A DNA stretch of 64,000 nucleotides from Plotosus lineatus. Its lineage: Eukaryota; Chordata; Actinopteri; Siluriformes; Plotosidae. Below are positions 21,283 to 39,282 of the stretch, one piece after another. Location: positions 41,013,564-41,077,563 of the forward strand of contig CM045734.1 in assembly GCA_024760905.1 (NCBI GenBank), in the 5' to 3' direction. The position numbers were made by a program, and so were the translations under genes. Under the pieces are notes generated by a model. The model was given only the letters and a program-made list of their open reading frames with translations. It ran no database searches and had not been told where the DNA came from. How positions within the stretch are numbered: position 1 is the stretch's first letter; each line of letters begins with the position of its first letter.

Positions 21283-21792
21283 CAGAGGGTGGACAAAATA
21301 ATGGAAACACCTAACATTTTGGCATCATAATCTTTGAACATAATTGAAACAATCAAAACTTGGCATATGTATTGATTCATACAACTTGTGAATTGTTTCC
21401 AAAGGAATTTTAAGCCATTCTTCAGTTAGAATACCCTCCAGTTCTTTTCGAGACGATGGTGGACTTGTGCTTTGCTGAGGATGTTTTTCCCCCTCTCTTT
21501 CAAAGGCAGTCATTACTTTTGAGACAGTACCTCTTGAAACAACGAACATTCTGGCAGTTTTTGTTACACTTGCGCCGACCATACGAGCACCAATAATTTG
21601 GCCTCTTTTAAAATCTGAGAGGTCTGCCATTATGGGGTATGATTAATGTTTTCAATATCTGAAAAAAAAAACATTTATTTTACATCAACATACAAAAAAT
21701 AATAACATATGCCAAGTTTTGATTGTTTAAATTATGTTCAAAGATTATGATGCCAAAATGTTAGGTGTTTCCATTATTTTGTCCACCCCCTG
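21283..21792 (-). mobile_element. Tc1-like deletion derivative with long inverted repeats
   Basis: 510 bp. About 85-90 bp at each end are near-perfect inverted repeats (GGTGGACAAAATAATGGAAA outermost), flanked by TA. Between them lies a short ORF retaining only the two ends of a Tc1 transposase gene. Confidence 0.88.
21325..21630 (-). CDS. internally deleted Tc1-like transposase ORF
   Basis: 101 residues. Residues 1-55 (MADLSDFKRGQIIGARMVGA and onward) form the N-terminal paired-type helix-turn-helix of Tc1 transposases. The end (EWLKIPLETIHKLYESI) matches the Tc1 C-terminus. The whole DDE catalytic domain is missing, so it cannot transpose but could still bind the terminal repeats. Function is inferred. 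Confidence 0.7.
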   Translation of the reverse strand: MADLSDFKRGQIIGARMVGASVTKTARMFVVSRGTVSKVMTAFEREGEKHPQQSTSPPSSRKELEGILTEEWLKIPLETIHKLYESIHMPSFDCFNYVQRL

Positions 21793-21840
21793 GATATATA
21801 TATTATATGTCTGTCTGTCTTCGTTTCGGCTCTTTTTTGT

Positions 21841-21847
<7 letters not shown>

Positions 21848-21871
<24 letters not shown>

Positions 21872-21886
21872 CATGCACCCACGTAT

Positions 21887-21941
<55 letters not shown>
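21848..21941. repeat. TA microsatellite (two blocks)
   Basis: Two (TA)n tracts separated by about 25 bp (CATGCACCCACGTATAC). Confidence 0.95.
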
Positions 21942-21946
<5 letters not shown>

Positions 21947-21999
21947 GGCTGTTAAAAAAATGTAAACAGAAAGCCATGCCAATCCTATCAATCAAAAGT

Positions 22000-22144
22000 G
22001 AAAAATTCACTTCCATATCATGTTTTTTCTCAGTCAGCCTTTGCTTTCATAACACAAAGTAAGTAAAATATGTGCTGAAGTAGACACAAGTGTAAAATGA
22101 AATAATCATTATGGTCAAAATGAGGAAAATTGGACCCCTCCCCA

Positions 22145-22177
<33 letters not shown>

Positions 22178-22873
22178 ATCTACCTGTGTATCTATCTATA
22201 TGTATACAACTCTACTTGTTAACTCATTTGCATAATTTATTCCTTTTTCAGGTTGTGAAAATGAATTATTTTCTGCTATTTCAAAATATTAAAATATGTT
22301 CTGTCCTGACCTGCCTTCATGCTATGACATTAAAATACTAAACAAACGAATGATTATTGAAGCTTGAGGAAACTGCCTTAGGATAACCTGTCTGCTTCCC
22401 CCCCCTGTTACTCTGCCAATGAAAACTCTTGATAACTGGCTGCATCAGCTCTACCTCTCTTTGTGGGCCTTTTGTTTGATTTCTCTTTCACAAAAAATAG
22501 CAAACTGCTTGCCAGAATATATGTATTTATACTGCTGTTGTTTACAGTACAGCTAGGTTTTAAAAGCTAAGCTTGATAGTGTGTAATTAATAACTAGCAG
22601 CTGTACAGTAACTGAGACCTGTTATTGTGTATTCTGAATTGAATTGCATAGTTCAAGATTAATTGCTGATGAAACTCATGTTTACGCTTGCTTTTCCAGA
22701 AATACGATCTTTAACGATCGCTAAACTGTGTTTGCTCAGTGTATCTGAAATTGTTAGAAATAAACACAAATATCCCCACAATATAATCAGTGTCATGGTC
22801 TCCAAAGTAGAAACTTCCATTAATATCTATGTATTAAAAACAAACAATAGTCTCAGAACGTAAATAAACTTTT

Positions 22874-22910
<37 letters not shown>

Positions 22911-23080
22911 GGGCGTGCGTGCGAATAAAGAAGGTACACCCAGAATTGGTCCACTAATCTGGAAATCATGCTTCATGACCTGCCAAACCTCAAATTCCAG
23001 TAGTATTTCTGTGAAAAAAAAAGGAAAACAAGCAAACCCCAAAACATAAAAAGACAAATTCTACTTCTCATACTTTTTTG

Positions 23081-23112
<32 letters not shown>

Positions 23113-23155
23113 CACACACACATTACATTACATTAAATTAAATTAAAGAAAAGTA
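22000..23155. other. intergenic, no gene recognised
   Basis: Contains a CA tract (22142-22176), a TG tract (22876-22907) and a TC/TA tract (23075-23120). Short frames have no recognisable protein. It may include the 3'UTR of the arrdc3-like gene; an AATAAA lies at about 22759. Confidence 0.4.
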
Positions 23156-23176
23156 AATATGGCCTTTCTGTATATG

Positions 23177-23487
23177 GGGCAGTGGTGGTCTAGTGGTATA
23201 AGGCGCCGGATTGCTGATCCAAAGGTTGGGGGTTCGAGTCCCACTCTCCACAGGGTTGTCACTGTCCCCCCAGTGCAGCTAACTGGGTTATCAAAGGCGG
23301 GCCATGTCTCTCACTGTCTATGGTGAGAGGCATGTAAAAGAACCATTGCTGACTTTCGTAAAGAGTAGCTGGAAAGTCGTCAGCGTGTTTCTGTCCCTTG
23401 CTAAAAGGGTTGTGACAGGAAGGGCATCAGATGATTCGCTGTGGCGACTCCTGAGTAAAAGGGAAAAAGCCGAAAGGAAGACAGACA
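23177..23487 (+). mobile_element. tRNA-SINE with RTE-type tail
   Basis: Full head, body and a slightly deleted tail (the CGACGTAAAA part is missing). TSD AAATATGGCCTTTCTGT-like at about 23156 and 23488. Confidence 0.88.
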
Positions 23488-23489
23488 AA

Positions 23490-24300
23490 TATGGCCTTTT
23501 TGTGTTGGATTTTTTTAATGTTAAGAACACATTCAAATGATGACAACTACACTTTGCAACTACAGTACAGATAAAAATCATATGGATTACACTGTCAACA
23601 AAGAAATGACTCATCATTCTGCCTGACACCACTCCCTCTGTAAACATGGCTGACATCACAAAACATGGACTATGGGACAATTTATTTCACTGTTTTTGTG
23701 ATGGAGCATAGACAAGGGAAGTGACTTTAATATGGGACGTGATTGTGCTCCCTAAATCCTCATTCACCTGCGAGGCATCTGATTGTGTGTGAGGGCCGAC
23801 TCATAAATTTCTTATCAGTACAGGAAAACAATTGAATCATGGTCTGCATTTGCAGCACTCCACACTCAACAGTACACCCAAGAGAATATAACAGAGAGGA
23901 TGGTCGTAATATTAGATGAGAGGGCTAAAAGCCCAATATGTGGCAATAGCACAACAACAAAACTATCAGAACTGACTAATGCATTGCATCACAGTCACTA
24001 GTCCGTAGCATAACAAACATAATCCAGGTTGAACGATACAAGCATGAAAGGCACATTGACAGCAAGTCATGGCGTCTATTTTACATGTTACAAGTATATA
24101 ATTGTCCACTGGGTTCATGTTTTAGTTCCAAACTTACATTACATTTCCACTTATATTTACGTTTTTGTGGTTTTTGGTCTTTGCATTATCTGGTCACAAA
24201 CATACTGTATTTATGTTTATACTGTTCGTGAAGAAAAATGATCACAGATTGGATAAATAATGATATTATGAACCATTATTCAAAGACAGAAGGTAGGACA
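23490..24300. other. intergenic, nothing recognised
   Basis: AT-rich unique-looking sequence without a supported gene or repeat. Confidence 0.4.
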
Positions 24301-24301
24301 G

Positions 24302-24522
24302 ATCTTCTTCTTTTCCTTTCGGCTGTTCCCTTCAGGGGTCGCCACAGCAAATGATCTGCCTCCATCTCTCCCTATCCTCTGCATCTTCTACTCTTACTCC
24401 AACGACCTTCATGTCCGCCTTCACTGCATCCATAAATCTTCTCTTTGGTCTTCCTCTGGGCCTTTTGCCTGGTAGTTCCAACCTCAGCATCCTACGACCA
24501 ATATACTCACTATCCCTCCTCT
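24302..24522 (-). mobile_element. RTE LINE 3'-end fragment
   Basis: 5'-truncated copy of the LINE terminus: reversed CTTTCGGCTGTTCCCTTCAG, then the C-terminal coding block (LRWFGH region absent, GRRPRGRPK region present). Confidence 0.85.
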
Positions 24523-24662
24523 GCTACTGAATAAATCCAACAGTCTCTATGAGTAGTATTGATCCAGGGCTTAAGGTTCTCCTTCTTAGAAGCCCCTCCC
24601 ACTAACGCCTACACTCAAACTGAGAAGGTGACTTTTCTTTTTAGTGCTATTGATATCAACTC

Positions 24663-25004
24663 ATCATCACTTCATTTTCTGTAACCACTTAATCCTAATT
24701 AGGGTCGCGGGGAGGCTGGCCATCCGAGCCAACTCTGGGTGAGGGTAGAGTACACACCCTGGACAGCTCACCAGGCCATCGCAGGGCGGAAATACACTGA
24801 CGTCTTTGCAGCTACTCTTGTCGAAAGTCAGCAATGGTTCTTTTACATGAATCTCTCACCATAGACAGTGAGAGACATGGCCGGCCTTTGATAACCCAGT
24901 TAGCTGCACTTGGGGGACAGTGACCACTTTGTGGAGAGTGGGACTCGAACCCCCAACCTTTGGATCAGTGATCCAGCACCCTATACCACTAGGCCACCAC
25001 TGCC
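24663..25004 (-). mobile_element. tRNA-SINE with L2-type tail
   Basis: Full copy in reverse: L2-type tail at the left, body, then the head ending GGCCACCACTGCC. TSD TGATATCAACTC at 24651-24662; its partner is now at 25322-25333, separated by a later LINE insertion. Confidence 0.88.
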
Positions 25005-25013
25005 TGATATCAA

Positions 25014-25315
25014 TTTCTTCTTCTTCTTTTCCTTTCGGCTGTTCCCTTTAGGGGTCGCCACAGCGAATCATCTGCCTCCATCTCACCCTATCCTCCAACT
25101 ACCTTCATGTCCTCCATCACCACATCCATAAATCTTCACTTTGGTCTTCCGCTAGGTCTTCTGCCTGGTAGTTCCAACCTCAGCATCCTACTACCAATGT
25201 AGTCACTATCCCTCCTCTGCACATGTCCAAACCATCTCAATCTAGCCACTCTGACTTTGTCTCCAAAACCTCTTACATGTTCTGTCCCTCTGATGTACTC
25301 ATGTCCCTCTGATGT
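25014..25315 (-). mobile_element. RTE LINE 3'-end fragment with TSD
   Basis: About 300 bp of LINE terminus, inserted at the head of the preceding SINE. TSD ACTGCCTGATATCAA at 24999-25013 and 25316-25330. A fragment of the C-terminal ORF (HEYIRGTEHVRGFGDKVRVA) is readable. Confidence 0.9.
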
Positions 25316-25349
25316 ACTGCCTGATATCAACTCTTTTACTAAAATTATT

Positions 25350-25676
25350 CAGTTCATTTTCTGTACCCGCTTAATCCTAATTTGGGTTGCGGGGAGGCTG
25401 GTGCCCATCCCAGCCAACTTCGGGCGAGGGCAGAGTACATCCTGGACAGCTCGCCAGGCCATCGCAGGGCGGAAAGAGCCTGCTCTTTACGAAAGTCAGC
25501 AATGGTTCTTTTACATGCCTCTCACCATAGACAGTGAGAGACATGGTCGGCCTTTGATAACCCAGTTAGCTCCACGGGGGGGGCAGTGACAACCTTGTGG
25601 AGAGTGGGACTCGAACCCCCAACCTTTGGATCAGCAATCCGGCGCCTTATACCACTAGACCACCACTGCCCCCATA
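25350..25676 (-). mobile_element. tRNA-SINE with L2-type tail
   Basis: Reverse full copy with some body deletion. TSD TACTAAAATTATT at 25337-25349 and 25677-25689. Confidence 0.9.
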
Positions 25677-25816
25677 TACTAAAATTATTTCGGACTATAA
25701 TTACCATTACAGTTCTAGGATAACCAACTCTACTTCAATGTAAAATGTGGTGACGTTTCTGCTACATGGCTTGTATGTTATCAAGTTAATGAGAATATAT
25801 TTGTGAGTTCTGTGTG

Positions 25817-25825
<9 letters not shown>

Positions 25826-25851
<26 letters not shown>
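25826..25851. repeat. GA microsatellite
   Basis: About 13 GA units. Confidence 0.95.
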
Positions 25852-25854
<3 letters not shown>

Positions 25855-26329
25855 TGGAGACTGAGTAAACTGTCTGTCTGAATTAGTCTGTAAACCAAAG
25901 CAGAGAACCCCAGATCAAAGAGTGGCAATAATGTGCTGGTACAGTCTGCGATTGCTGATAATAAAACAAAACAATGCTCTAGTTCCTCCTAAATTATGGT
26001 GGTATTGGTGATGGTGGTGGTTGGGCTGGTAGGGATGATGATGGTGGTAGTGGTGCCGCTGCTGTCAGTAAAGATAATGATGCTGGAGGGGTGATAGAGT
26101 AACCAGCTCGCTGGTCTCATTTTTGTTCCATGCACCTCAAAATGTATTTCGTTTGCAGCTTCTTAATCACTGTTAATGATGTATTATTAATATTTCAGAG
26201 AAGTCGGATAAAATTTCAGTCCAAATGGAATAAATTTAGAGGATCTGTCTGTTTAATCATCCAGCATAACCGTAACAGAAGATACTTCAGACTTCTTTTT
26301 TTAATGACATTCTCTGTATTTTGGTCGGG

Positions 26330-26665
26330 CAGTGGTGGCCTGGTAGTAAAGGGCACTGGATCACTGATTGTAAGGTTGGGGGTTCGAGTCCCACTCTCCA
26401 CAAGGTTGCCACTGTCCCCCTAGTGCAGCTAACTGAGTTATCAAAGGCGGGCCATGTCTCTCACTGTCTATGGTGAGAGGTTCATGTAAAAGAACCATTG
26501 CTGACTTTCGTAAAGAGGAGCTGCATAGCGGTCAGCGTGTTTCTGTCCCTCGCTAAAGGGTTGTGTCAGGAAGGCCATCCGACGTAAAAACCTATGCCAA
26601 ATCAAACGTGCGAATCAGATGATTTGCTGTGGTGACCCCTGAAAAAAGGGAAAAGCCGAAAGGAG
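26330..26665 (+). mobile_element. tRNA-SINE with RTE-type tail
   Basis: Full copy: GGGCAGTGGTGGCCTGGTAG head, B box GGTTCGAGTCC, body, and tail ending AAAAGCCGAAAGGAG. Confidence 0.87.
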
Positions 26666-26918
26666 AAGATGATTCTCGGTATGTATTCTGGTACCCAAAA
26701 CTGGATTTTTGTAATATGGATAATTTATATGTCACTCTCTCTCTCCAGCTCTCTCTTGCCCGGGATGTTGTGGCAGTCTATTAGGTTTCTGTTGGTCCAT
26801 TGTCTACAACTTATACGTCTTGATACCTCACTATACCTCAACTCGGCCTGCACCATACGTTGACGTTCATGTGACAGTGTTAACAATCGTTGATGTTTTT
26901 TAGCTTTTACATAGACTT

Positions 26919-27045
26919 TCTGCGATGGCCTGGTGAGCTGTCCAGGGTATACCCTGCCCTCACCTGGAGTTGGCTGAGATGGGTACCAGCCTCCCCACAA
27001 CCCTAATTAGGATTAAGGGGTTCAGAAAATGGATAGATGGATGCA
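26919..27045 (+). mobile_element. L2-type SINE tail fragment
   Basis: Only the tail is present (TGCGATGGCCTGGTGAGCTG to AACCCTAATTAGGATTAAGG), ending in ATGGATAGATGGATG. Confidence 0.75.
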
Positions 27046-27419
27046 TAGACTTTCCAAACCTCTCCTCAAATTGTGCAGATACACATTATGTTTTGCTCAA
27101 ACTACATTTGGTCCATTTTTGCAAAGTGGCTGCCACATGTGCAATGAAGCATGAAAATGACAACTCATCATTTTCTCAAGTACCTGAGTACTGTCATCAA
27201 TAAAGAAATATTTGAAATAGCACTGTATAATAATAGGTATCTTCTGAACCACATTTTGTTTGGACACCTGTTTGCCTGCATCATTAGGACACGCAAACCC
27301 CTCCATCAGATAAGGTGGCGATCCAAGCCGGCTATTTACAGTACTGTATATGAAATTTTTCATAAATATACCGCTAAATTGTCACATTGTCCACTAGGGG
27401 GCGGCAGCTGTACATTAGT

Positions 27420-28035
27420 CCGTCCATTCATTTATTTGCCGAACAACTTAATCCTAATTTAGGGCAGCTGTGGCCTAGTGGTAAAGGTGCTGGATTGCCG
27501 ATCGTAAGGTAGGGGGTTCAAGCCCCACTGTCAACAGTTGTCACTGCTGTCCCCCCCAGTGCAGCCAACTGGGTTATCAAAGGCCAGCCATGTCTCTCAC
27601 TGTCTATGGTGTGAGACTGTACACGAACCATTGCTGACGTCCGACAAGAGTAGGCTGCAAACCCGTCAGCATGTTTCTGCCCTGCGATGGCCTGGTGAGC
27701 TGTCCAGAGTGTACTCTGCCCTCACCCAGAGTTGGCCAAGATGGGCACCAGCCTCCCCGAAACCCCAATTAGGATTGAGCAGTACAGAAAATTAATGAAT
27801 GCTCAATCCTAATTAGGGGATGAGACAACTCCTAGCAAGGGAAGAGTACACCATGAAAATCTCACCAGGTCACCACAGCAACCCTATGGCCGACTCTTTC
27901 TGAACAACAGCAATGATTCTTTTTGCATGTGTCTCTCCAGAGACCATAAGAGACATTGCTGGTCTATAATAACCCAGTTAGATGCACTGGCATCTTGGTG
28001 ATCATGGGGCTTACACCCCCGATCTGACAGCTGTA
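27420..28035 (-). mobile_element. old L2-tailed SINE interrupted by a younger SINE
   Basis: Reverse copy. Its tail begins at about 27420 (CATTCATTTATTTGCCG...TTAATCCTAATT) and resumes at 27800 (CAATCCTAATTAGGGGATGA). Body (AGAGACATTGCTGG) and a decayed head run to about 28035. Confidence 0.65.
27461..27798 (+). mobile_element. tRNA-SINE with L2-type tail, nested
   Basis: Full-length copy inserted into the tail of the older reverse copy. The duplicated target is about ATCCTAATT on both sides. Confidence 0.8.
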
Positions 28036-28519
28036 CTAAGTTTTAAAAACCCTGAGCCCTATATATGTATATATACTGTATATATGCTACAAAATATTAT
28101 GTTTAAAAATGTTTGTCAGCTTGGAAATTGGTTCCTATCCTGTTAATGAGTTAATCTCTGGCAGTTCTACCCTGTATTCTTGTCTTTAATCTCATCTACT
28201 CACATAAATCTGAGTATAAAATTCTTTTAAAAAGTTATGAATGAATTACATGCAACAGGTGTTTAAAAAAATTCTGCACAGCAAGAGTTCCATGTACAGT
28301 ACTCATATAACCACAAGGTGGCGTATTGAGCCAAAGTCAGCCCCTCTGATGGTCTAACATCCACTCGTGTCTGCTGCAGTCAAGATGCAAGTAGGCCTAA
28401 TTGTATGGCATTAAAAATATTAGGAATACGCATTGAAATTATTGTAATATATAAATAAAACTGATGCATTACTTTTTCTCATCAGTTCAACCATTAACAT
28501 GATCAACACAATTTATATT

Positions 28520-28685
28520 TTTGGCATACACCCTTATCCAGAGTGACTTACATTTACCAATTTTATTCTATTGAGTGTTGAGGGCCTTTCTCAAGGGCCC
28601 AACATTGGCAGCTCGGTGGTATTGGGGCTTTGAACCACTGACCTTCAGATCAGTAATTCGAGCCTTAACCACTGAGCCACCATCA
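28520..28685 (-). mobile_element. fish tRNA-SINE, reverse
   Basis: Reversed head GTGGCTCAGTGGTTAAGG with B-box-like GTGGTTCAAAGCC. Body text TTATCCAGAGTGACTTACAT and GGGCCTTTCTCAAGGGCCC is a common fish repeat. A different SINE from the main family. Confidence 0.6.
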
Positions 28686-28914
28686 TCGCCATGACCTCAA
28701 GAAGCATTATTTCTTTATTCGAATGTCAGGAATGTCAGTTCGTAGCTCACTGTTACATAAAACAGCTTTAACAATGCTTTAAATATTAATTAATTTGTCA
28801 TTGTGTAACTTGTTTGTCTATTTCATGCAAATATGAGTAGCAGGAATGTAGAAACTTCCTTTCTACCGTCTGGTAAAGATGAGCTCCCAATTTGATGTGC
28901 AATGAAGTGGATCT

Positions 28915-29095
28915 ACATTTACAGCATCTGGGAGACACCCTTATCCATAAAGACTCACTTTCATCATATTTAACAACTGGACATTCAGGGCTAAACAGCA
29001 GTAGTACTTGCTTGGCTGTACTGGGACTTGAACCTCCAGCCCACAAGATCGACAAGCTAAGAGCTTCAACCACTGAGCCACAACTGCAGTTTTTC
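28915..29095 (-). mobile_element. fish tRNA-SINE, reverse, decayed
   Basis: Same type as at 28520: CACCCTTATCCATAAAGACT, then GGACTTGAACCTCCAGC and CAACCACTGAGCCACAACTG. It lies immediately upstream of the arrdc3 promoter. Confidence 0.55.
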
Positions 29096-29164
29096 AGAAA
29101 GCTTGTTTTTAATCCATTAACATGTCTGGTAAAGCAGAAATGGTAAAATATCATATGTTCGAAT

Positions 29165-29537
29165 GTTGTGTTGTGCTGCTGGTTGTGTTGGAGACTGGTG
29201 TAGAGTGAGACGGGGAATGCCTGCGCCCTCTCCTCCAAGCCGGATGGGGGGGGGGTAGGGGGGGTGTTAGAAAAGTTTCGCGCATGCGCAGTGAGTTGTT
29301 TTTCTCACCAAACCGTCGCTTAAAGTGAGCAGGACGACGCAAAGTCGACTGTCTTTCTCAGCGGGCCGTCGAGCCACGATAACAGCATCCTCTGCTGTTA
29401 TTCAGCTCTCGCACATCAATGACACTAAGCAGTGTTGAGGCGTGCTCTTTTCATACCAGATTATTTTCATAGAAGTGTTTTTTTTTTTTTTTCTACAGAA
29501 TTTTATACACCATTTCGTCACCCCCTTTCTTGTCGCC
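29165..29537 (+). promoter_or_regulatory. arrdc3 promoter and 5'UTR region
   Basis: GC- and CpG-richer sequence just upstream of the arrdc3 start codon, in an otherwise AT-rich window. It contains an NRF1-like palindrome, a G-run (29246-29264), and several CpG steps around 29320-29375. No TATA box is evident, which fits a broad CpG-type promoter. A pyrimidine tract ending in CTACAG (about 29478-29500) resembles a 3' splice site, so the 5'UTR could be spliced. The transcription start is not determined. Confidence 0.6.
29279..29291. promoter_or_regulatory. NRF1-type palindromic site
   Basis: The sequence CGCGCATGCGCAG matches the NRF1 consensus, a GCGCATGCGC palindrome. It lies about 250 bp before the arrdc3 ATG, where such sites usually mark CpG-type promoters. 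Binding is inferred. Confidence 0.6.
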
Positions 29538-35916
<6,379 letters not shown>

Positions 35917-37433
35917 AAAAGCTCCTATCGCTATAGAGCAGTCGTGAATTTCAAACTTTCAACTTTCGTTTTTTTCATGGAGACGAGTGCCTATGCGCTG
36001 CTGTCGATGCCGAGAAAAAATGAACATGGAGGAGGAAGGACGGTAAAGTGCAGGAAGTTGCTGCCGTGTCACTTCATTCCCGTCACAGAGACGTGTGATC
36101 ACATTGCTCATCTGTGTCGATCCCTGTGGTCAGATGCGCCTGGTTGGACTGCGACGCCAGGAATTAATAAGCCTAGTTTCTGTTGTCCTCATGCTTCTTT
36201 CTGTATCCATGGCACAAAGTAAGCTTCTGTAGCACAGAGCTACCTGGAGACAGTCTAAGATGCAGAGGATACACTATAGCCACCACCTGCAGTACAAAGG
36301 AGAGCAGACTTGAATCTCTTGCTTTTGTTGTCGATATATTTTTTTTTTTTTTTTTTTTGTGCACATCTTATCTTTAGCTCGAGGTATACGGCTCAGTTTG
36401 AAAATCACTAATTGTTTTGTTTTTCACTGTGTTGGTCCAATATGACTAAATGATTGCAGGCTTGTTTTTAGTTATCCACACAACTCGCTGAGAATAGATT
36501 CAGAGAGGGAAAAAAAAACAAAAACAAACTCCGAACCTCCTCTGATCTTTCAGCAGTTCTTAGGTGGTTTTGTTTTTCTTAATTGCTGTCCTTACTCAGG
36601 GCATGCATTTGACAGACTGCCCCAGCAGGATCCACCACCTGAAAGGCTGTTCAGGCTTGGCCGTGTTGCCTGTGTGACTTGTTGTAGCAGTGAGTCTTTT
36701 TTTTTTTTTTTTTTTTTCCCCCCCTCCACTGTTCACATGGACACCATCTATACGTTTTAAACATAGAATGCCTTTAAGCCAATCTCCCTTTCTTTAGGGG
36801 GTTATGCCCGAGCACATGTTTTGTGGTAGAGAACGGAATACATTTACCACTTGCATGTGTAGGCAGGACAGAGAGATAAAACAGGGTGGAACCCAGCAGT
36901 TCGCCTGCAAGCGGCCCAAACAGATTGTTGCCTTTCTATTTGTAGTGTAACGCAGTGCAGGCTTCTATAAAGCACTGCCTAACAAAGCACTCAGTCTCAG
37001 GAGAACTTCTCACTTGCCAAAAGGTTCGAAACAAAGAAAAATATAGTATAGAAAACGACTATGTTTCAATTGCACTGTTTGAAAGCAAAAAAAATGGAAG
37101 TGAGGAGAAAAAAAATTAGATCAGATGATTAACAGAACAGACAAGACAATGCACACGGCAGCTTTCTAAGACGAACGACATTCCCTTTTTGTCCTGTTTT
37201 ACTTTGTGACTTTGTTTATCCGAACATTCCTCTAGGCCAGTGATGGTAGATATGATTCAAAGCAAAATGTGAGAGAACAATGACAGAGACTCTGAAAGGA
37301 CTTATGAAGAAATTTGATGCAGCCAAACTGTGGCTTGCTCCTTGTTGAAATGAGGCATACATTAGTTTTTAGAACTCATTCAACAACAATGTGTATTAAT
37401 GAACCATTTATGTGCAGTAGTAATGTAGCATTA

Positions 37434-37469
<36 letters not shown>

Positions 37470-37592
37470 AAAGGTTCGTCATATCTTACTGAGGTCTAGA
37501 GGAAGTCAACCATCCCCAGGAAATTTTTTAAGCAGTGTTTGATACAGCGCTTAACTTCACAACCTTTGTAAGGGTGTTAACGATTATAGTCA

Positions 37593-37594
<2 letters not shown>

Positions 37595-37634
<40 letters not shown>
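37595..37634. repeat. TG microsatellite in arrdc3 3'UTR
   Basis: About 20 TG units. Confidence 0.95.
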
Positions 37635-37643
<9 letters not shown>

Positions 37644-38547
37644 CATGTGCTTGTTTCTGTCCATTTGTCTGTCTGTCTGTCTCATTTATGGTTTCTTTAA
37701 GGGGTGTGTAGAGTTTAGTTTTGGACTATTGCTTCAAACATACACAGACTCATTAAAGTGGTCTTATCATAGTGGCCTTGAATGAACTGACTTGGTTCTT
37801 CACTCGCATTCATTACAACTCCAAACCTTCTGACTTGTTTCTGTGTCGTCTGAAGCATATTTATGTTTAAAAGGACAAAAAGGGAAGACCAAATAGTCCT
37901 TCAAAGCAAGTACTGATCCCCAGACATGTTAGTCTGATTTGTGTTGGGCTAAATCACAATGTTTTGTGAAGACTAGGTTTGATAACGTTTATGGGCATTT
38001 AAGGCTTGCTTTCTGATCAGATGACCTGGAGTAGTTCTGTTTCTCACCTGGTTTTATTTTGGGAACAATAGCTGTGGTTTACCACATCTTCAGAGAACGG
38101 AGTTGCTTGTGGAAAGATTAGATGTCACTATTCTGAGACGCAACAACTCATTTCTTGTTTATGTCTGTCTTGTTAATGTTTTTTTTGTTTTGGTTATTCA
38201 CATTTGGCAAAATCGTCACTGGCAAGTGATTTGTGATTTGGGCCTTGGGCAAAAATAATAAGCTAAAAAAAACCCTTAATGCTTTATTTTATTTTATGGT
38301 CGGTCAGTTCCTGTTCTTGGCCTTCCATCTAGTCCAGTGTTAAAGCTAAACTCATTGGTTTCTGTATCTGAGGAATGGGTGAAGTAAAGATTTTTTTTTT
38401 TTTTTTTTAAACAACCAAAGTGCAATATTTTTTGTTTTTCTCATTAGTATAAACTTTGTTTTATTCAGTGACCATAAACACTACATAACTGACAAATTTC
38501 TCTTTGGAATGGTTTTGAACTTGTCTTCGTTCTTCCTTGGAGCTATA

Positions 38548-38553
38548 AATAAA
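38548..38553 (+). terminator. polyadenylation signal (AATAAA), probable arrdc3 3' end
   Basis: An AATAAA hexamer in CTATAAATAAAAC, about 2.63 kb past the arrdc3 stop codon. It is followed within 60 bp by T-rich sequence and lies before the next repeat cluster. Best candidate for the distal polyA site. Confidence 0.6.
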
Positions 38554-39023
38554 ACTTTTCCAAATATTACCTCAGTAGTCATTTGCATCATTTGAACTTT
38601 ATGTGACATGTTAATAGTGGCTCTGACTTGATTTCCCGAACAGCAAGTGATGTGTTGCTATTTCCCACATTTCTGTCAGTTATTTGTATAAAGACTGTTC
38701 GCTGCAGTTCAGTGAATATCTAAACGAACACTCCCATTCTCAATATTCAGCTTTATTGCCTTTCGTGGTGACAGAAAACGTAAGCAGGTCCTTGCTATAT
38801 TAGCCATAAAATAGTCCTTAACATTCTGTGTGTGTAGAAATACTGTAGCCAGAATAGCTTTAGGAACAGCTCTCCAGACTTTTGCTGAAAACCAGTGCAT
38901 TAGTGTCCCTGGCGGCAAAACGGAGAATTGCACTATAATCCATATACAGTACATGTATTACTTGGAAGTGTTCAATAGAGAAACAAATCAAATATGTATA
39001 TTTGCACACTGTGCAACTTAAGT

Positions 39024-39282
39024 CTGTCTTCCTTTCGGCTTTTTCCCCTTTTACTTGGGAGTCGCCACAGCGAATCATCTGATTTGCACGTTTGATTTGG
39101 CAGAGGTTTTTACGTCGGATGCCCTTCCTGTCACAACCCTTTTTTTAGCAAGGCACAGAAACACGCTGACGACTTTGCAGCTACTCTTTACGAATGTCAG
39201 CAATGGTTCTTTTACATGCCTCTCACCATAGACAGTGAGAGACATGGCCTGCCTTTGATAACCCAGTTAGCTGCACTGGGGG
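39024..39282 (-). mobile_element. RTE-tailed tRNA-SINE, head-truncated, with perfect TSD
   Basis: Tail at the left (CTGTCTTCCTTTCGGC) and body ending at GTTAGCTGCACTGGGGG; the tRNA head is missing. The 16-bp TSD ACTGTGCAACTTAAGT (39008-39023 and 39283-39298) shows it integrated in this truncated form. Confidence 0.92.

Larger units (their letters stand above)
35917..38575 (+). other. arrdc3 3'UTR
   Basis: Sequence from the arrdc3 stop codon to just past a polyadenylation signal. It has no coding potential, no SINE or LINE copy, several poly-T runs and a long TG repeat at 37595-37634. A long AU-rich 3'UTR is usual for ARRDC3. The exact cleavage site is not visible. Confidence 0.7.

Noticed and set aside
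22255..22340. Possible extra exon after CTTTTTCAG at about 22254
   Set aside because: The arrdc3-like gene already ends at 20351, and the downstream frame has no arrestin similarity.
27480..27560. CRISPR-like or tandem direct repeats among the many similar 300-bp blocks
   Set aside because: The copies are dispersed, in both orientations, with individual TSDs, so they are SINEs.
28798..29238. 146-residue reverse frame upstream of arrdc3
   Set aside because: It crosses a SINE (28915-29095) and has no recognisable domain.
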